Assembly: GCA_905215655.1 (NCBI GenBank) | Contig: CAJMQT010000003.1 | Coordinates: 1 to 32,757 of the forward strand | Length of the DNA: 32,757 nt | Direction of reading: 5' to 3' | Source of the DNA: an uncultured bacterium | Lineage (GTDB): Bacteria > Bacteroidota > Bacteroidia > Bacteroidales > Bacteroidaceae | Part shown: in pieces, positions 1-7,848 of the stretch | Layout: each line of letters starts with the position of its first letter | Numbering within the stretch: the first letter of the stretch is position 1 | The notes under the pieces: model-generated | What the model was told of the DNA's origin: nothing | The model's database searches: none | Seen by the model: the letters and a program-made list of their open reading frames with translations, nothing else | Position numbers and translations under genes: made by a program

Positions 1-77
1 AGGCAATCGGTAAATATGCAGGAAAGCTGTTGCCGACGCGCCTTTTGAACGATAAGAAACGCCACAAGACCCCATAA
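1..77 (+). CDS. possible 3' end of an unidentified gene (partial)
   Basis: The frame that starts at base 3 is open from the left edge to a TAA at 75-77 and would encode a basic C-terminal tail (AIGKYAGKLLPTRLLNDK followed by KRHKTP). It ends just before the alaS promoter, which fits a separate upstream gene. The stretch is too short to identify, and an open frame of 24 codons can occur by chance. Minus-strand frames are also open here (an ATG read leftward from about base 95), so a divergent gene is an alternative. Confidence 0.3.
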   Translation, partial: AIGKYAGKLLPTRLLNDKKRHKTP

Positions 78-119
78 AACGGCATATAACGACGAAACAG
101 CCGAAACAAAGACGAAGAA

Positions 120-151
120 TTTGGCTGTTAATAGGATTTTTTATAATTTTG
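120..151 (+). promoter_or_regulatory. Bacteroidetes-type promoter of alaS
   Basis: TTTG at 120-123, a 20-base spacer, then TAATTTTG at 144-151 match the Bacteroidetes -33/-7 consensus (TTTG, 19-21 bases, TAnnTTTG). The start of transcription would be near 157-160, giving a leader of about 80 nt before alaS. Confidence 0.75.
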
Positions 152-163
152 CACGGAATTTGT

Positions 164-180
164 CTTACCCGTAGGGTAAG
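164..180 (+). promoter_or_regulatory. short perfect stem-loop in the alaS leader
   Basis: CTTACCC, GTA, GGGTAAG is a perfect 7-base inverted repeat with a 3-base loop, placed a few bases after the predicted transcription start of alaS. It could act as an operator or as a 5' mRNA hairpin. No T-tract follows, so it is not a terminator. Confidence 0.5.
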
Positions 181-238
181 GCTTGAAAGTTATAGGAAAA
201 ATTAGTTTTTGACATTAAACAAAAAGACAAATAACAAG

Positions 239-2860
239 ATGATGACAGCTAACGAAATACGCGAATCATTCAAACAGTTTTTTGAATCGAAAGGACACCG
301 CATCGTGCCGTCGGCACCAATGGTGATCAAGGACGACCCGACGCTGATGTTTACCAACGCCGGCATGAACCAGTGGAAGGACATCATTCTCGGCACACGC
401 GAGCCGGAGCCGCGCCGCAGAGCCGACTCGCAGAAGTGCTTGCGCGTGAGCGGTAAGCACAACGACCTCGAAGAGGTGGGACACGACACGTATCATCACA
501 CCATGTTCGAGATGCTCGGCAACTGGAGCTTTGGCGATTACTTCAAGGAAGAGGCAATCGACTACGCATGGGAATACCTCGTTGACGTGCTGCATCTTAA
601 CCCCGCAGACCTTTACGTCACCGTATTCGAAGGCTCGCCCGAGGAAAACCTCAGCCGTGATGATGAGGCGGCAAAGTTCTGGGCAAAGCATGTGCCCGCC
701 GACCACATAATCAACGGCAACAAGCATGACAACTTCTGGGAGATGGGCGACACGGGTCCCTGCGGTCCGTGCTCGGAAATTCACCTCGACTCACGTACCC
801 CCGAAGAGAAGACCAAGACGCCCGGACGCGAACTGGTGAACAAGGATGACCCGCAGGTTATCGAGATATGGAACATCGTCTTCATGCAGTACAACCGCAA
901 GGCTGACGGCTCTCTGGAGCTGCTCCCGATGCACGTCATCGACACGGGAATGGGTTTTGAGCGCCTCGTCCGCGCCCTGCAATGCAAGCACTCCAACTAT
1001 GACACCGACATTTTCCAGCCCATCATCAAAGAGATATCACGCCTCTCGGCTCTTGAATACGGCAAGAACGAAGATACGGACGTGGCGATGCGCGTCGTAG
1101 CCGACCACCTGCGCGCCGTAGCTTTCTCCATCGCCGACGGACAGCTGCCCGGCAACGCTAAGGCCGGATACGTAATCCGACGCATCCTACGTCGTGCCGT
1201 GAGATACGCATATACCTTCCTCAACCAAAAGGAAGCGTTCCTTTACAAACTCATGCCTACGCTTATTCACGAGATGGGCAATGCCTATCCCGAGCTGACG
1301 GCGCAACGCGAACTTATCATGAAGGTGATAAAGGAAGAGGAAGACTCCTTCCTCCGCACGCTCTCAAACGGTATCAACATGCTCAACGAGGCGATGGCTG
1401 AGGTGAAGAAGGCAGGAAAGACCGAGCTTGACGGTGTCCGGGCGTTCCGCCTCTTCGACACTTACGGTTTCCCGCTCGACCTTACCGAACTGATATGTCG
1501 TGAGAACGGACTCACCGTTGACGAGAAGCAGTTTGACGAGGAGATGCAGAAGCAGAAGGCACGCGCCCGCAACGCCGCCGCCGTCGAGAACAGCGACTGG
1601 GTCGAACAGGCACAGGGCGAACAGCAGTTTGTGGGCTATGATTACACCGAATACGAGTGTCACATCCTGCGTTATCGCAAAGTGACGCAGAAGAAGAACA
1701 CTTATTACGAGCTGGTTCTTGACCATACGCCGTTCTACGGAGAGATGGGCGGACAGGTAGGCGACTGCGGTGTTCTCGTAAGCGAGAACGAGACGGTAAA
1801 CATCATCGACACAAAGAGAGAGAACGGACAGTCTGTTCACATCGTGAAGGAGCTGCCCAAGCAGATAGACGCCGACTTCATGGCGTGCGTAGACACGGAC
1901 AAGCGTGAGGCAAGCGCGGCAAACCATACCGCAACTCACCTCCTTGACTACGCCCTGAAACAGGTGCTCGGCGACCATGTGGAGCAGAAAGGCTCGTTCG
2001 TATCGCCCGACACGCTGCGTTTCGACTTCTCTCACTTCCAGAAGATGACCGCCGAAGAGATACGCAACGTAGAGCGCATGGTCAACGACATGATACGTCA
2101 GGACATCCTTCTGGACGAACATCGCGACATGCCTCTTGACGAAGCGAAGAAGCTCGGGGCAATAGCTCTCTTCGGAGAGAAGTATGGCGACACGGTGCGC
2201 GTGGTACGTTTCGGTCCCAGCGTTGAGTTCTGCGGCGGTATTCACGCACATTCAACAGGTCGCATCGGTATGTTTAAAATCATCTCGGAGAGCAGCGTTG
2301 CCGCCGGAATACGCCGTATCGAGGCTAAAACGGGTAAGGAATGCGAACAGCTGATGTACGATCTGGAGGACGGAATGAACGCCATCAAGGCTCTGTTCAA
2401 TAACGCCAAAGACCTGAAAGGCATGATCGTGAAGTACATCGAGGAGCATGACGCGATGAAAAAGAGCATCGAACAGTTCCAGGCAGAGGCTGTCGAGCGC
2501 ATGAAAGACAAACTCTTGTCACAGAAGAGGGTGGTAAACGGCGTGAACGTGGTGACCTCCGTGCTGCCGATGAGACAGGAGTCGGCAAAAGACTTGGTGT
2601 TCAAGATACGCGAGGCGGCACCCGAACATCTGCTCTGCGTCGTAGGCTCACATCACGAGGGACGCCCCACGCTGAGCGTGATGATAAGCGAAGACCTTGT
2701 GAAAGACCACAATCTGAACGCCGGCAAGATGGTTCGCGAGGCGGCGAAGCTCATCCAAGGCGGTGGCGGAGGTCAGCCTCACTTCGCAACGGCAGGCGGA
2801 AAGAACATTGACGGACTGTCAGCCGCAGTAGATAAAGTAATCGAATTAGCCGAACTTTAA
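239..2860 (+). CDS. alaS: alanine--tRNA ligase
   Basis: Class II aminoacyl-tRNA synthetase that charges tRNA-Ala with alanine in the cytoplasm. The N-terminal catalytic core opens with MMTANEIRESF and continues through the AlaRS motifs (TLMFTNAGMNQWKD, GNWSFGDYFKEEAI). The editing/SAD domain has HTATH at about residue 563 and CGGIH at about 665, the usual zinc and editing residues. The C-terminal DHHA1-like domain ends in a glycine-rich GGGGGQPHFATAGG segment. At 873 aa it is full length for the family. A TTG-started extension to 209 is possible, but the conserved N-terminus begins at the double ATG at 239/242. The gene has its own promoter and terminator and looks monocistronic. Confidence 0.97.
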   Translation: MMTANEIRESFKQFFESKGHRIVPSAPMVIKDDPTLMFTNAGMNQWKDIILGTREPEPRRRADSQKCLRVSGKHNDLEEVGHDTYHHTMFEMLGNWSFGDYFKEEAIDYAWEYLVDVLHLNPADLYVTVFEGSPEENLSRDDEAAKFWAKHVPADHIINGNKHDNFWEMGDTGPCGPCSEIHLDSRTPEEKTKTPGRELVNKDDPQVIEIWNIVFMQYNRKADGSLELLPMHVIDTGMGFERLVRALQCKHSNYDTDIFQPIIKEISRLSALEYGKNEDTDVAMRVVADHLRAVAFSIADGQLPGNAKAGYVIRRILRRAVRYAYTFLNQKEAFLYKLMPTLIHEMGNAYPELTAQRELIMKVIKEEEDSFLRTLSNGINMLNEAMAEVKKAGKTELDGVRAFRLFDTYGFPLDLTELICRENGLTVDEKQFDEEMQKQKARARNAAAVENSDWVEQAQGEQQFVGYDYTEYECHILRYRKVTQKKNTYYELVLDHTPFYGEMGGQVGDCGVLVSENETVNIIDTKRENGQSVHIVKELPKQIDADFMACVDTDKREASAANHTATHLLDYALKQVLGDHVEQKGSFVSPDTLRFDFSHFQKMTAEEIRNVERMVNDMIRQDILLDEHRDMPLDEAKKLGAIALFGEKYGDTVRVVRFGPSVEFCGGIHAHSTGRIGMFKIISESSVAAGIRRIEAKTGKECEQLMYDLEDGMNAIKALFNNAKDLKGMIVKYIEEHDAMKKSIEQFQAEAVERMKDKLLSQKRVVNGVNVVTSVLPMRQESAKDLVFKIREAAPEHLLCVVGSHHEGRPTLSVMISEDLVKDHNLNAGKMVREAAKLIQGGGGGQPHFATAGGKNIDGLSAAVDKVIELAEL

Positions 2861-2884
2861 AGCATACATTATTGTTATGAACCG

Positions 2885-2924
2885 ATGCCGTGCGATGCGA
2901 AAGCCTCGCGCGGCATTTTATTTT
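2885..2924 (+). terminator. rho-independent terminator of alaS
   Basis: The 11-base stem ATGCCGTGCGA (2885-2895) pairs with TCGCGCGGCAT (2906-2916), with one G-U pair, and is followed by TTTTATTTT. It starts 25 bases after the alaS stop codon. Confidence 0.8.
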
Positions 2925-2996
2925 ACCGAATAATCACGATTTGTAACCAAACAATCACGTCATTTTTTATTACATTCCATAATGCGATTTGCGGCG

Positions 2997-3028
2997 TTTG
3001 TGTCAATCATGGATTGTAAGTATCTTTG
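2997..3028 (+). promoter_or_regulatory. Bacteroidetes-type promoter of the small HTH gene
   Basis: TTTG at 2997-3000, a 20-base spacer and TATCTTTG at 3021-3028 match the Bacteroidetes -33/-7 consensus. The -7 motif overlaps a potential TTG start at 3026, which rules that start out and supports the ATG at 3059. Confidence 0.7.
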
Positions 3029-3058
3029 CATAAGCAAATAAAGGAAGAAACGGATCTT

Positions 3059-3292
3059 ATGCAACGGAGTGTTACAAAGATGGATATCGGGCGGACGATA
3101 AGGCTCGTCCTGAACAAAAAAGGACGCACGGTGGTATGGCTTGCCGAATGTTTGGGATGTAGCAGAACCAACGTTTACAAGATATTTGAAAAGCAGTCAA
3201 TCAGCACCGACTATCTTTTTAAAATCTCAAAGATACTTGATTATGATTTCTTCAAGCTTTACAGCGATGAGCTGAAAAAGGATGTTGAGTGA
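3059..3292 (+). CDS. small Cro/C1-type helix-turn-helix protein
   Basis: The 77-aa basic protein is almost wholly one XRE-like DNA-binding domain. The segment VVWLAECLGCSRTNVYKIFE reads as the helix-turn-helix, followed by DYLFKISKIL, typical of the last helices of this fold. Short proteins of this type, beginning MDIGRTIR, are common in Bacteroides and Prevotella as orphan regulators; their targets are generally unknown. The start was set at the ATG at 3059 because the promoter overlaps the earlier TTG; the ATG at 3080 (MDIGRTIR) is equally possible. It is monocistronic, with a promoter before it and a terminator after it, and converges on the sprT-like gene. There is no partner domain, toxin or phage gene next to it. 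Confidence 0.8.
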   Translation: MQRSVTKMDIGRTIRLVLNKKGRTVVWLAECLGCSRTNVYKIFEKQSISTDYLFKISKILDYDFFKLYSDELKKDVE

Positions 3293-3339
3293 CAAGAACT
3301 CTTAAACTATTAAATAATGGACTGACAGTCTGCGAATTT

Positions 3340-3366
3340 CCTGCCCTTAACAGGGTGGGATTTTTT
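3340..3366 (+). terminator. terminator of the HTH gene, overlapping the end of the sprT-like gene
   Basis: CCTGCCCT (3340-3347) pairs with AGGGTGGG (3352-3359) around a TAAC loop, with two G-U pairs, and is followed by ATTTTTT. The right arm and T-tract lie inside the last codons of the convergent minus-strand gene. Confidence 0.6.
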
Positions 3367-3994
3367 GCATTCTTGCGGTCAGCTCGGCAAACTTCTGTGG
3401 CGTGACAACGCGCCCTTTTGGTGTCCGGACGGCAGGGAACGAGGCGAAATACGCGTCGTCAGACACGTGCCAAGAGTGTGTCCTGACGTCTCGTGAGACG
3501 CTTAATATCCTCTCCAACGAGGCAACATAGCGCGGATTTACCACCGAAAGAATGTGCTTGCCGTTGCCTGTTATGACGGCGAGGACAATCCGCCGGCGTC
3601 TCTTGGGCGAACTTTCGGATGTCGTTTTGCCGTCAATGCGCACCGAAACGGTAATGTTTCGCCCGTCGGCATTTATGCTTTTCATCATCCGTTGGAACTC
3701 TATCCCGTGGGCGGAGCTGTCCTTTATCTTCTTGAAAACGATGCAGAGATGTATCATTTCGTGAAGAAGTATGTCTTGAAATTGCTCTTCCGACAGGTCG
3801 AAACGGTTGCTTATGCGTATCGTGTAGCCGTCCGTCGTTCTTGAAAAGAGTCTCCGTCGCGTCCTCCAAGACATGCTTCCGAGCCTTGTCCGTGAGTTTC
3901 CCACGGCGAGAACGGGTGTCGGCAGTTCTCCGTTGAAATACCTTTTATTATATAAGGAGAACCATTCTTCAAGTTGATTTACGGTTACCTGCAT
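3347..3994 (-). CDS. SprT-like zinc metalloprotease-family protein
   Basis: The 215-aa protein has a SprT-like domain in its first half. The zinc-binding signature HEMIH lies at residues 78-82 with Glu79 as the catalytic candidate, and a third ligand candidate is His96 (SSAHGIEFQRMM), as in the SprT/Spartan group. The N-terminal LEEWFSLYNKRYFNGELP is the usual opening of this family in Bacteroidetes. The second half (about 115-215) is rich in basic residues and resembles the usual SprT tail, without clear zinc-ribbon cysteines. There is no signal peptide, so it is cytoplasmic. Spartan homologues cut DNA-protein crosslinks; for the bacterial proteins the substrate is uncertain. The gene stands alone on the minus strand, downstream of the recA terminator. 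Confidence 0.8.
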   Translation of the reverse strand: MQVTVNQLEEWFSLYNKRYFNGELPTPVLAVGNSRTRLGSMSWRTRRRLFSRTTDGYTIRISNRFDLSEEQFQDILLHEMIHLCIVFKKIKDSSAHGIEFQRMMKSINADGRNITVSVRIDGKTTSESSPKRRRRIVLAVITGNGKHILSVVNPRYVASLERILSVSRDVRTHSWHVSDDAYFASFPAVRTPKGRVVTPQKFAELTARMQKIPPC

Positions 3995-3996
3995 GC

Positions 3997-4050
3997 TTTC
4001 AGACGGTAAATAATGTTCTTTTTTAATACAAATTAAATCCTTTCAGACGG
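3997..4050. repeat. short direct repeat upstream of the sprT-like gene
   Basis: TTTCAGACGG occurs at 3997-4006 and again at 4041-4050, 44 bases apart, immediately 5' of the sprT-like start codon. Both copies are followed by similar A/T-rich sequence ending in ATGTT. This could be an operator pair or chance. Confidence 0.4.
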
Positions 4051-4072
4051 CAAAATGTTTTTAAACAGCATC

Positions 4073-4100
4073 TAAAAGAAAAGCCGTCTCGGGCTTTTCT
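4073..4100 (-). terminator. terminator of the recA operon
   Basis: The 9-base perfect stem AGAAAAGCC (4077-4085) and GGCTTTTCT (4092-4100) has a 6-base loop. Read on the minus strand, after the recA stop, the stem ends in CTTTTCTTTTAGA, giving a T-rich tail. Confidence 0.65.
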
Positions 4101-4147
4101 GACCGTCAACGGCTTTCTTTTATTTCGTTTTTCGATGTTTTTGGGCG

Positions 4148-5170
4148 TTACGCCTCTTTTATCTTTTCCATTATCTTTGCTTCTATTTCCTCGCAAAGTT
4201 CGGGATTATCCTTCAAGAGAGCTTTCGTAGCGTCGCGTCCCTGACCGAGTTTGCTGCCTTCGTAAGAGTACCATGAGCCGCTCTTTTGTACTATTCCGTA
4301 CTCCACGCCGAGGTCTACTATCTCGCCGACTTTGGATATTCCTTCGCCGAAAGTTATCTCGAACTCGGTCTTGCGGAAAGGAGGTGCCACCTTGTTTTTT
4401 ACCACTTTAACTCTCACTTGGTTGCCGATGACCTGATCTCCGTCTTTAATGCTGGTCACGCGGCGGATGTCCAAGCGCACGCTTGAATAGAATTTAAGTG
4501 CGTTACCGCCTGTCGTTGTCTCCGGATTGCCGAACATCACGCCAATCTTCTCACGCAACTGGTTGATGAAGATGCAGGTGGTGTTGGTCTTGCTGACGGT
4601 GGATGTCAGTTTACGGAGCGCCTGACTCATCAGTCTTGCTTGCAGTCCCACGTTGTTGTCGCCCATGTCTCCCTCGATCTCTTTCTTCGGAGTAAGAGCT
4701 GCAACAGAGTCAACGACGATGATGTCGACGGCAGCCGAGCGTATCAGTTGGTCGGCTATTTCGAGCGCCTGTTCGCCGTTGTCGGGCTGAGAGATGAGCA
4801 GGTTCTCGATGTCTACGCCGAGTTTTGCCGCGTAGAAACGGTCAAATGCGTGCTCGGCGTCGATAAACGCCGCAATGCCTCCCGCTTTCTGAGCCTCTGC
4901 TATGGCGTGGATGGCGAGCGTTGTCTTACCGCTGCTCTCCGGACCGTATATCTCTATAATTCTGCCTTTGGGATAACCGCCCACTCCGAGAGCCGCGTTC
5001 AGACCGATGCTGCCTGTCGGTATTACTTCAACATGTTCTATGTTTTCCTCGCCGAGCTTCATTATCGAGCCTTTGCCGAAGTCTTTTTCTATCTTAGCCA
5101 TTGCGGCTTGGAGTGCTTTCAGCTTGCCTTCCTGCACATTAGCGGCCGCGTTTTCTTTTTCTTTTGCCAT
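4148..5170 (-). CDS. recA: recombinase RecA
   Basis: DNA-dependent ATPase that forms filaments on single-stranded DNA, drives homologous recombination and triggers SOS cleavage. At 340 aa it is full length. The Walker A motif GPESSGKT is at residues 76-83, the Walker B-like strand is DIIVVDSVAAL, and the L1/L2 region reads GDNNVGLQARLMSQALRKL and FINQLREKIGVMFGNPETTTGG. The N-terminus (MAKEKE) and the short acidic/basic C-terminus look Bacteroidetes-like. It is the last gene of a minus-strand operon, 21 bases after the radical SAM stop. No promoter of its own was seen in the gap, so read-through from the operon is expected. No intein or break. Confidence 0.98.
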   Translation of the reverse strand: MAKEKENAAANVQEGKLKALQAAMAKIEKDFGKGSIMKLGEENIEHVEVIPTGSIGLNAALGVGGYPKGRIIEIYGPESSGKTTLAIHAIAEAQKAGGIAAFIDAEHAFDRFYAAKLGVDIENLLISQPDNGEQALEIADQLIRSAAVDIIVVDSVAALTPKKEIEGDMGDNNVGLQARLMSQALRKLTSTVSKTNTTCIFINQLREKIGVMFGNPETTTGGNALKFYSSVRLDIRRVTSIKDGDQVIGNQVRVKVVKNKVAPPFRKTEFEITFGEGISKVGEIVDLGVEYGIVQKSGSWYSYEGSKLGQGRDATKALLKDNPELCEEIEAKIMEKIKEA

Positions 5171-5191
5171 TGGTTTGTATTTTTGTTGTTC

Positions 5192-6217
5192 TTAATTCTT
5201 GATGTTGTAATTTAACGGTTTTGTCCTTAAATCGGCTCCTTGTCTCTTCTTGAAGGACACGATGTCACGCAACAGGGTTCTCAAATAGCCTGTTCTTTTG
5301 CAGTATTGATCGAACGTTTCGCATTGATATTTGAAGTCATCGTGATGCAAATGTCCCGGATAGGCGTAGATATGAAGATAGTCCATAATGTCTTCCGTTG
5401 TGTGCGCGGTATCCTTTTCCAGTATCGAGATATTCTCTTTTGTGGGGAACATGAATGTTATTTCGTGTTCTTCGCAATACTTTTGCAGCATCGGGAATAC
5501 GTTGTCGTAGAGTCGAAGGATTTTTGTCATGCTGAAATTCTTATACTCCGAGTCGCCAAGATCTTGCACGGGGCGCACTTGCAGAATGCTTACCGGCACG
5601 CCGTCGAATATCTTCGGGAAGTCGGCAAGCTCTTCGATGTTGTCCTCGTTGACGGTGTAATTGATGCGAAGTCTGAGCTGCGGATACTTTGTATGTACCG
5701 AACGGAAGTCGGCGAGCAGGCGTGTGAACTTGTCGAATTTCGCGTTCTGCATGAGAAACTCGTATGTCTCGCGCCGCAGTCCGTGTGTAGACAGCGTCAA
5801 TTCGTCAAGTCCCGCCGCTGCAAGTTCTTCGAGTTTGTCCTCCATAAGCAGGTTCCCGTTGGTCGTCAATGAGATATATGGAACGTGAAATTCCTTTCCT
5901 ATCCTGACCAATTCGGGCAGATCCTTGTACATTGTCGGTTCGGCGCCGCATCCGATTTGCAGTTTCAAGAGTCTGTGGAATATCGCTTTTGCAATTTGGC
6001 GGTATTCTTCAATCGACATTTTGTTGCGGTTCGGATGTTTGCCTTCTTCTCCGCTGAAATAGCACATTCTGCATTTAAGGTTGCAGATCTTTACCGGATC
6101 GAGGAACAATCCGAGGTATCTGCGCCTTAAAAGGTGGAATGTCAGGATGCCGCAATACTTTATCCTGCGGCTCTTTATTCGTCCGAAAACTTTTAATAAC
6201 GAATATAAGTCCTTCAT
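5192..6217 (-). CDS. radical SAM protein (SPASM/MoaA-like, function unknown)
   Basis: The 341-aa protein carries the radical SAM cluster motif CxxxCxxC at Cys45, Cys49 and Cys52 (VKICNLKCRMCYFS), which would hold a [4Fe-4S] cluster and cleave S-adenosylmethionine. Downstream features fit the barrel: GCGAEPTMYKDL (GGEP-like, SAM contact), ISLTTNGNLL, and a strand ending LTLSTHG. Later cysteines (QCETFDQYCKRTG, about 315-325) could bind part of an auxiliary cluster, but a full seven-cysteine SPASM domain is not evident. No signal peptide; the basic N-terminus may be membrane-associated. It lies 26 bases after the dehydrogenase gene and 21 bases before recA, so it is probably co-transcribed. The substrate cannot be told from sequence; lipid, peptide or cell-wall modification are all possible. 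Confidence 0.8.
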   Translation of the reverse strand: MKDLYSLLKVFGRIKSRRIKYCGILTFHLLRRRYLGLFLDPVKICNLKCRMCYFSGEEGKHPNRNKMSIEEYRQIAKAIFHRLLKLQIGCGAEPTMYKDLPELVRIGKEFHVPYISLTTNGNLLMEDKLEELAAAGLDELTLSTHGLRRETYEFLMQNAKFDKFTRLLADFRSVHTKYPQLRLRINYTVNEDNIEELADFPKIFDGVPVSILQVRPVQDLGDSEYKNFSMTKILRLYDNVFPMLQKYCEEHEITFMFPTKENISILEKDTAHTTEDIMDYLHIYAYPGHLHHDDFKYQCETFDQYCKRTGYLRTLLRDIVSFKKRQGADLRTKPLNYNIKN

Positions 6218-6243
6218 TTCTGCGAGCTTGTGAGTCTTTTTGC

Positions 6244-7437
6244 TTACAGTTCGAGGTCGCCGTCGAACACTTCATGCCAAGGCAGACCCTGCTTGTTGAG
6301 TTGCTCCATGAATGGATCCGGGTCGAAATCCTCGACGTTCCACACGCCCGGTTTGCGCCAAAGACCTTTGAAGAACATCATCGCGCCGATCATTGCGGGC
6401 ACTCCCGTGGTGTAGCTTACGCCCTGCATGCCCGTCTCTTTGTATGCTTCGCTGTGCGAGCAGTTGTTGTAAACGTAGTAGGTACGCTCCTTGCCGTCTT
6501 TCAATCCGCGGATGCGGCAGCCGATACTGGTCTCTCCGTCGTAGTTCTCGCCAAGCTCCTGAGGGTTCGGCAGCACGGCTTTGAGGAATTGCAGGGGCAC
6601 AATCTGCTGTCCGTTATACTCGATGGGCACGATGCTTGCCATGCCTATGTTCTGAATGACGCGCAGGTGGGTGAGGTATTCCTGACCGAAGGTCATCCAG
6701 AAGCGTGCCTGCTTTATTGTCGGATAATTCTTGACAAGGCTTTCCAGTTCCTCGTGATGCAGGAGGTAACTCTCCTTCGGACCGATGTTGGGATATGTCA
6801 AGGGCTTGTGTATTTCGAGCGGTTCGGTCTCGATCCACTTGCCGTCTTTGTAGTAAAGACCTTTCTGCGTGATTTCGCGGATGTTGATTTCGGGGTTGAA
6901 GTTTGTGGCGAACGCTTTGTGATGATTGCCCGCGTTGCAGTCTACGATGTCAAGATATTGAATTTCGTCGAAGTGATGTTTTGCCGCGTATGCCGTGTAA
7001 ACGCCGCTTACGCCGGGGTCAAAGCCGCATCCGAGGATTGCCGTCAGTCCTGCCTTCTCAAATCTGTCTTTGTATGCCCACTGCCAGCTGTACTCGAAGT
7101 GTGCCTCGTCTTTCGGCTCGTAGTTTGCCGTGTCGAGGTAGTTTACGCCGCAAGCGAGGCATGCCTCCATTATCGTAAGGTCTTGATAAGGCAGCGCGAG
7201 GTTGATTACCAGCTCCGGCTTGTAGTCGTTGAAGAGTGCTTTGAGCTGCTCCACATCGTCCGCGTCAACTTGTGCGGTCTTAATAGCCGGGTTGCCGATA
7301 GCCTTTACAATCTGGTCGCATTTCTCCTTTCGGCGACTTGCTATCATAAATTCTGTGAACACATCGGCGTTCTGTGCAATCTTGAACGCTGCTACGGTAG
7401 CGACGCCGCCGGCGCCGATCATCAAAACTTTTCCCAT
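6244..7437 (-). CDS. carboxynorspermidine/carboxyspermidine dehydrogenase (saccharopine dehydrogenase family)
   Basis: The 397-aa NAD(P)-dependent enzyme has an N-terminal Rossmann motif GAGGVATVAAFKIA (residues 8-21), a family-typical segment ACGVNYLDTANYEPKDEAHF and a catalytic-core block GCGFDPGVSG. Bacterial members condense aspartate semialdehyde with a diamine to give carboxynorspermidine or carboxyspermidine, the step before decarboxylation to (nor)spermidine; in gut Bacteroidetes the product is mainly spermidine. The partner decarboxylase is not in this window. It is the first gene of the operon with the radical SAM protein and recA, and may be driven by either of two promoter-like motifs in the 469-base upstream gap. 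A lysine-pathway saccharopine dehydrogenase is less likely, because this length and core are those of the polyamine branch. Confidence 0.87.
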   Translation of the reverse strand: MGKVLMIGAGGVATVAAFKIAQNADVFTEFMIASRRKEKCDQIVKAIGNPAIKTAQVDADDVEQLKALFNDYKPELVINLALPYQDLTIMEACLACGVNYLDTANYEPKDEAHFEYSWQWAYKDRFEKAGLTAILGCGFDPGVSGVYTAYAAKHHFDEIQYLDIVDCNAGNHHKAFATNFNPEINIREITQKGLYYKDGKWIETEPLEIHKPLTYPNIGPKESYLLHHEELESLVKNYPTIKQARFWMTFGQEYLTHLRVIQNIGMASIVPIEYNGQQIVPLQFLKAVLPNPQELGENYDGETSIGCRIRGLKDGKERTYYVYNNCSHSEAYKETGMQGVSYTTGVPAMIGAMMFFKGLWRKPGVWNVEDFDPDPFMEQLNKQGLPWHEVFDGDLEL

Positions 7438-7481
7438 TGTTGCTTATCTGATTAGTTGTTTTTTATCAAAAATATATTATG

Positions 7482-7489
7482 CAAAAGTA
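7482..7489 (-). promoter_or_regulatory. possible proximal -7 element for the dehydrogenase-radSAM-recA operon
   Basis: On the minus strand the sequence is TACTTTTG (TAnnTTTG), about 45 bases before the start codon. No clear TTTG is found 19-21 bases further upstream, so this is a half match only. Confidence 0.4.
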
Positions 7490-7602
7490 ACATAAATATC
7501 GGAGATTTTGAAATAAAATGTCCGCTTTTTGTCGCTTTTGTATTATTCTCCTGAAATATCGTCTTACATCAACTTCTGCGCGCCTTGTATGCTCCTGTTT
7601 CC

Positions 7603-7707
7603 CAAAAGGTGGTATCTTACGATTTGAAAGCATGCCTTTTGTCTTGTAAAAGCTTGCCTTTTACACGCTGAAAGGCGGTCTTTTGGAAGGTAAAAGACCG
7701 CCTTTTG
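7603..7707. repeat. palindromic array 1: five 17-base units at a 22-base period
   Basis: Units start at 7603, 7625, 7647, 7669 and 7691, exactly 22 bases apart: CAAAAGGTGGTATCTTA, TGAAAGCATGCCTTTTG, TAAAAGCTTGCCTTTTA, TGAAAGGCGGTCTTTTG and TAAAAGACCGCCTTTTG. All fit YRAAAG-N5-CTTTYR apart from a changed right arm in the first. The array fills part of the gene-free gap 7438-7906, between the terminator of the glycan cluster and the recA-operon start, 166 bases upstream of that start codon. It is the most degenerate of the three arrays. Confidence 0.85.
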
Positions 7708-7817
7708 GAAATCGGTTGTTTGCCGATGAAAACTGTAAGGAAACTATATTGATAATGTTTCGGATTGTAAGTAAAACGGGAAAGTCTTGAATTTGAAAGT
7801 CCGGAATTTCAGTATTA

Positions 7818-7848
7818 CAAAATTAAAGGAGTACGGAAGTTTTTCAAA
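7818..7848 (-). promoter_or_regulatory. Bacteroidetes-type promoter embedded in a terminator
   Basis: Read on the minus strand, TTTG (7848-7845), a 19-base spacer and TAATTTTG (7825-7818) form a consensus promoter; the -7 octamer is identical to that of alaS. The -33 element is in the loop and the -7 element overlaps the downstream arm of the terminator hairpin. Transcription would start near 7811 and run through array 1 as a leader of about 370 nt before the dehydrogenase gene. Confidence 0.5.

Noticed and set aside
209..238. TTG-initiated extension of alaS
   Set aside because: The family's conserved N-terminus begins at the ATG pair at 239/242; the extra ten residues are not typical.
1364..2251. 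295-codon minus-strand frame inside alaS
   Set aside because: It lies wholly within the conserved alaS coding region and has no recognisable motif or start signals.
3026..3058. TTG start for the small HTH gene
   Set aside because: It overlaps the -7 promoter element, so it would lie upstream of the transcription start.
6139..7455. 438-codon open frame on the plus strand opposite the dehydrogenase gene
   Set aside because: It is antisense to a well-conserved enzyme with clear motifs; its translation is Cys/Val/Leu/Arg-rich without domains, typical of a shadow frame in this base composition.
7603..7707. Palindromic arrays as simple rho-independent terminators
   Set aside because: There are several hairpins in a row without T-tracts after them, and array 1 lies beyond a separate strong terminator.
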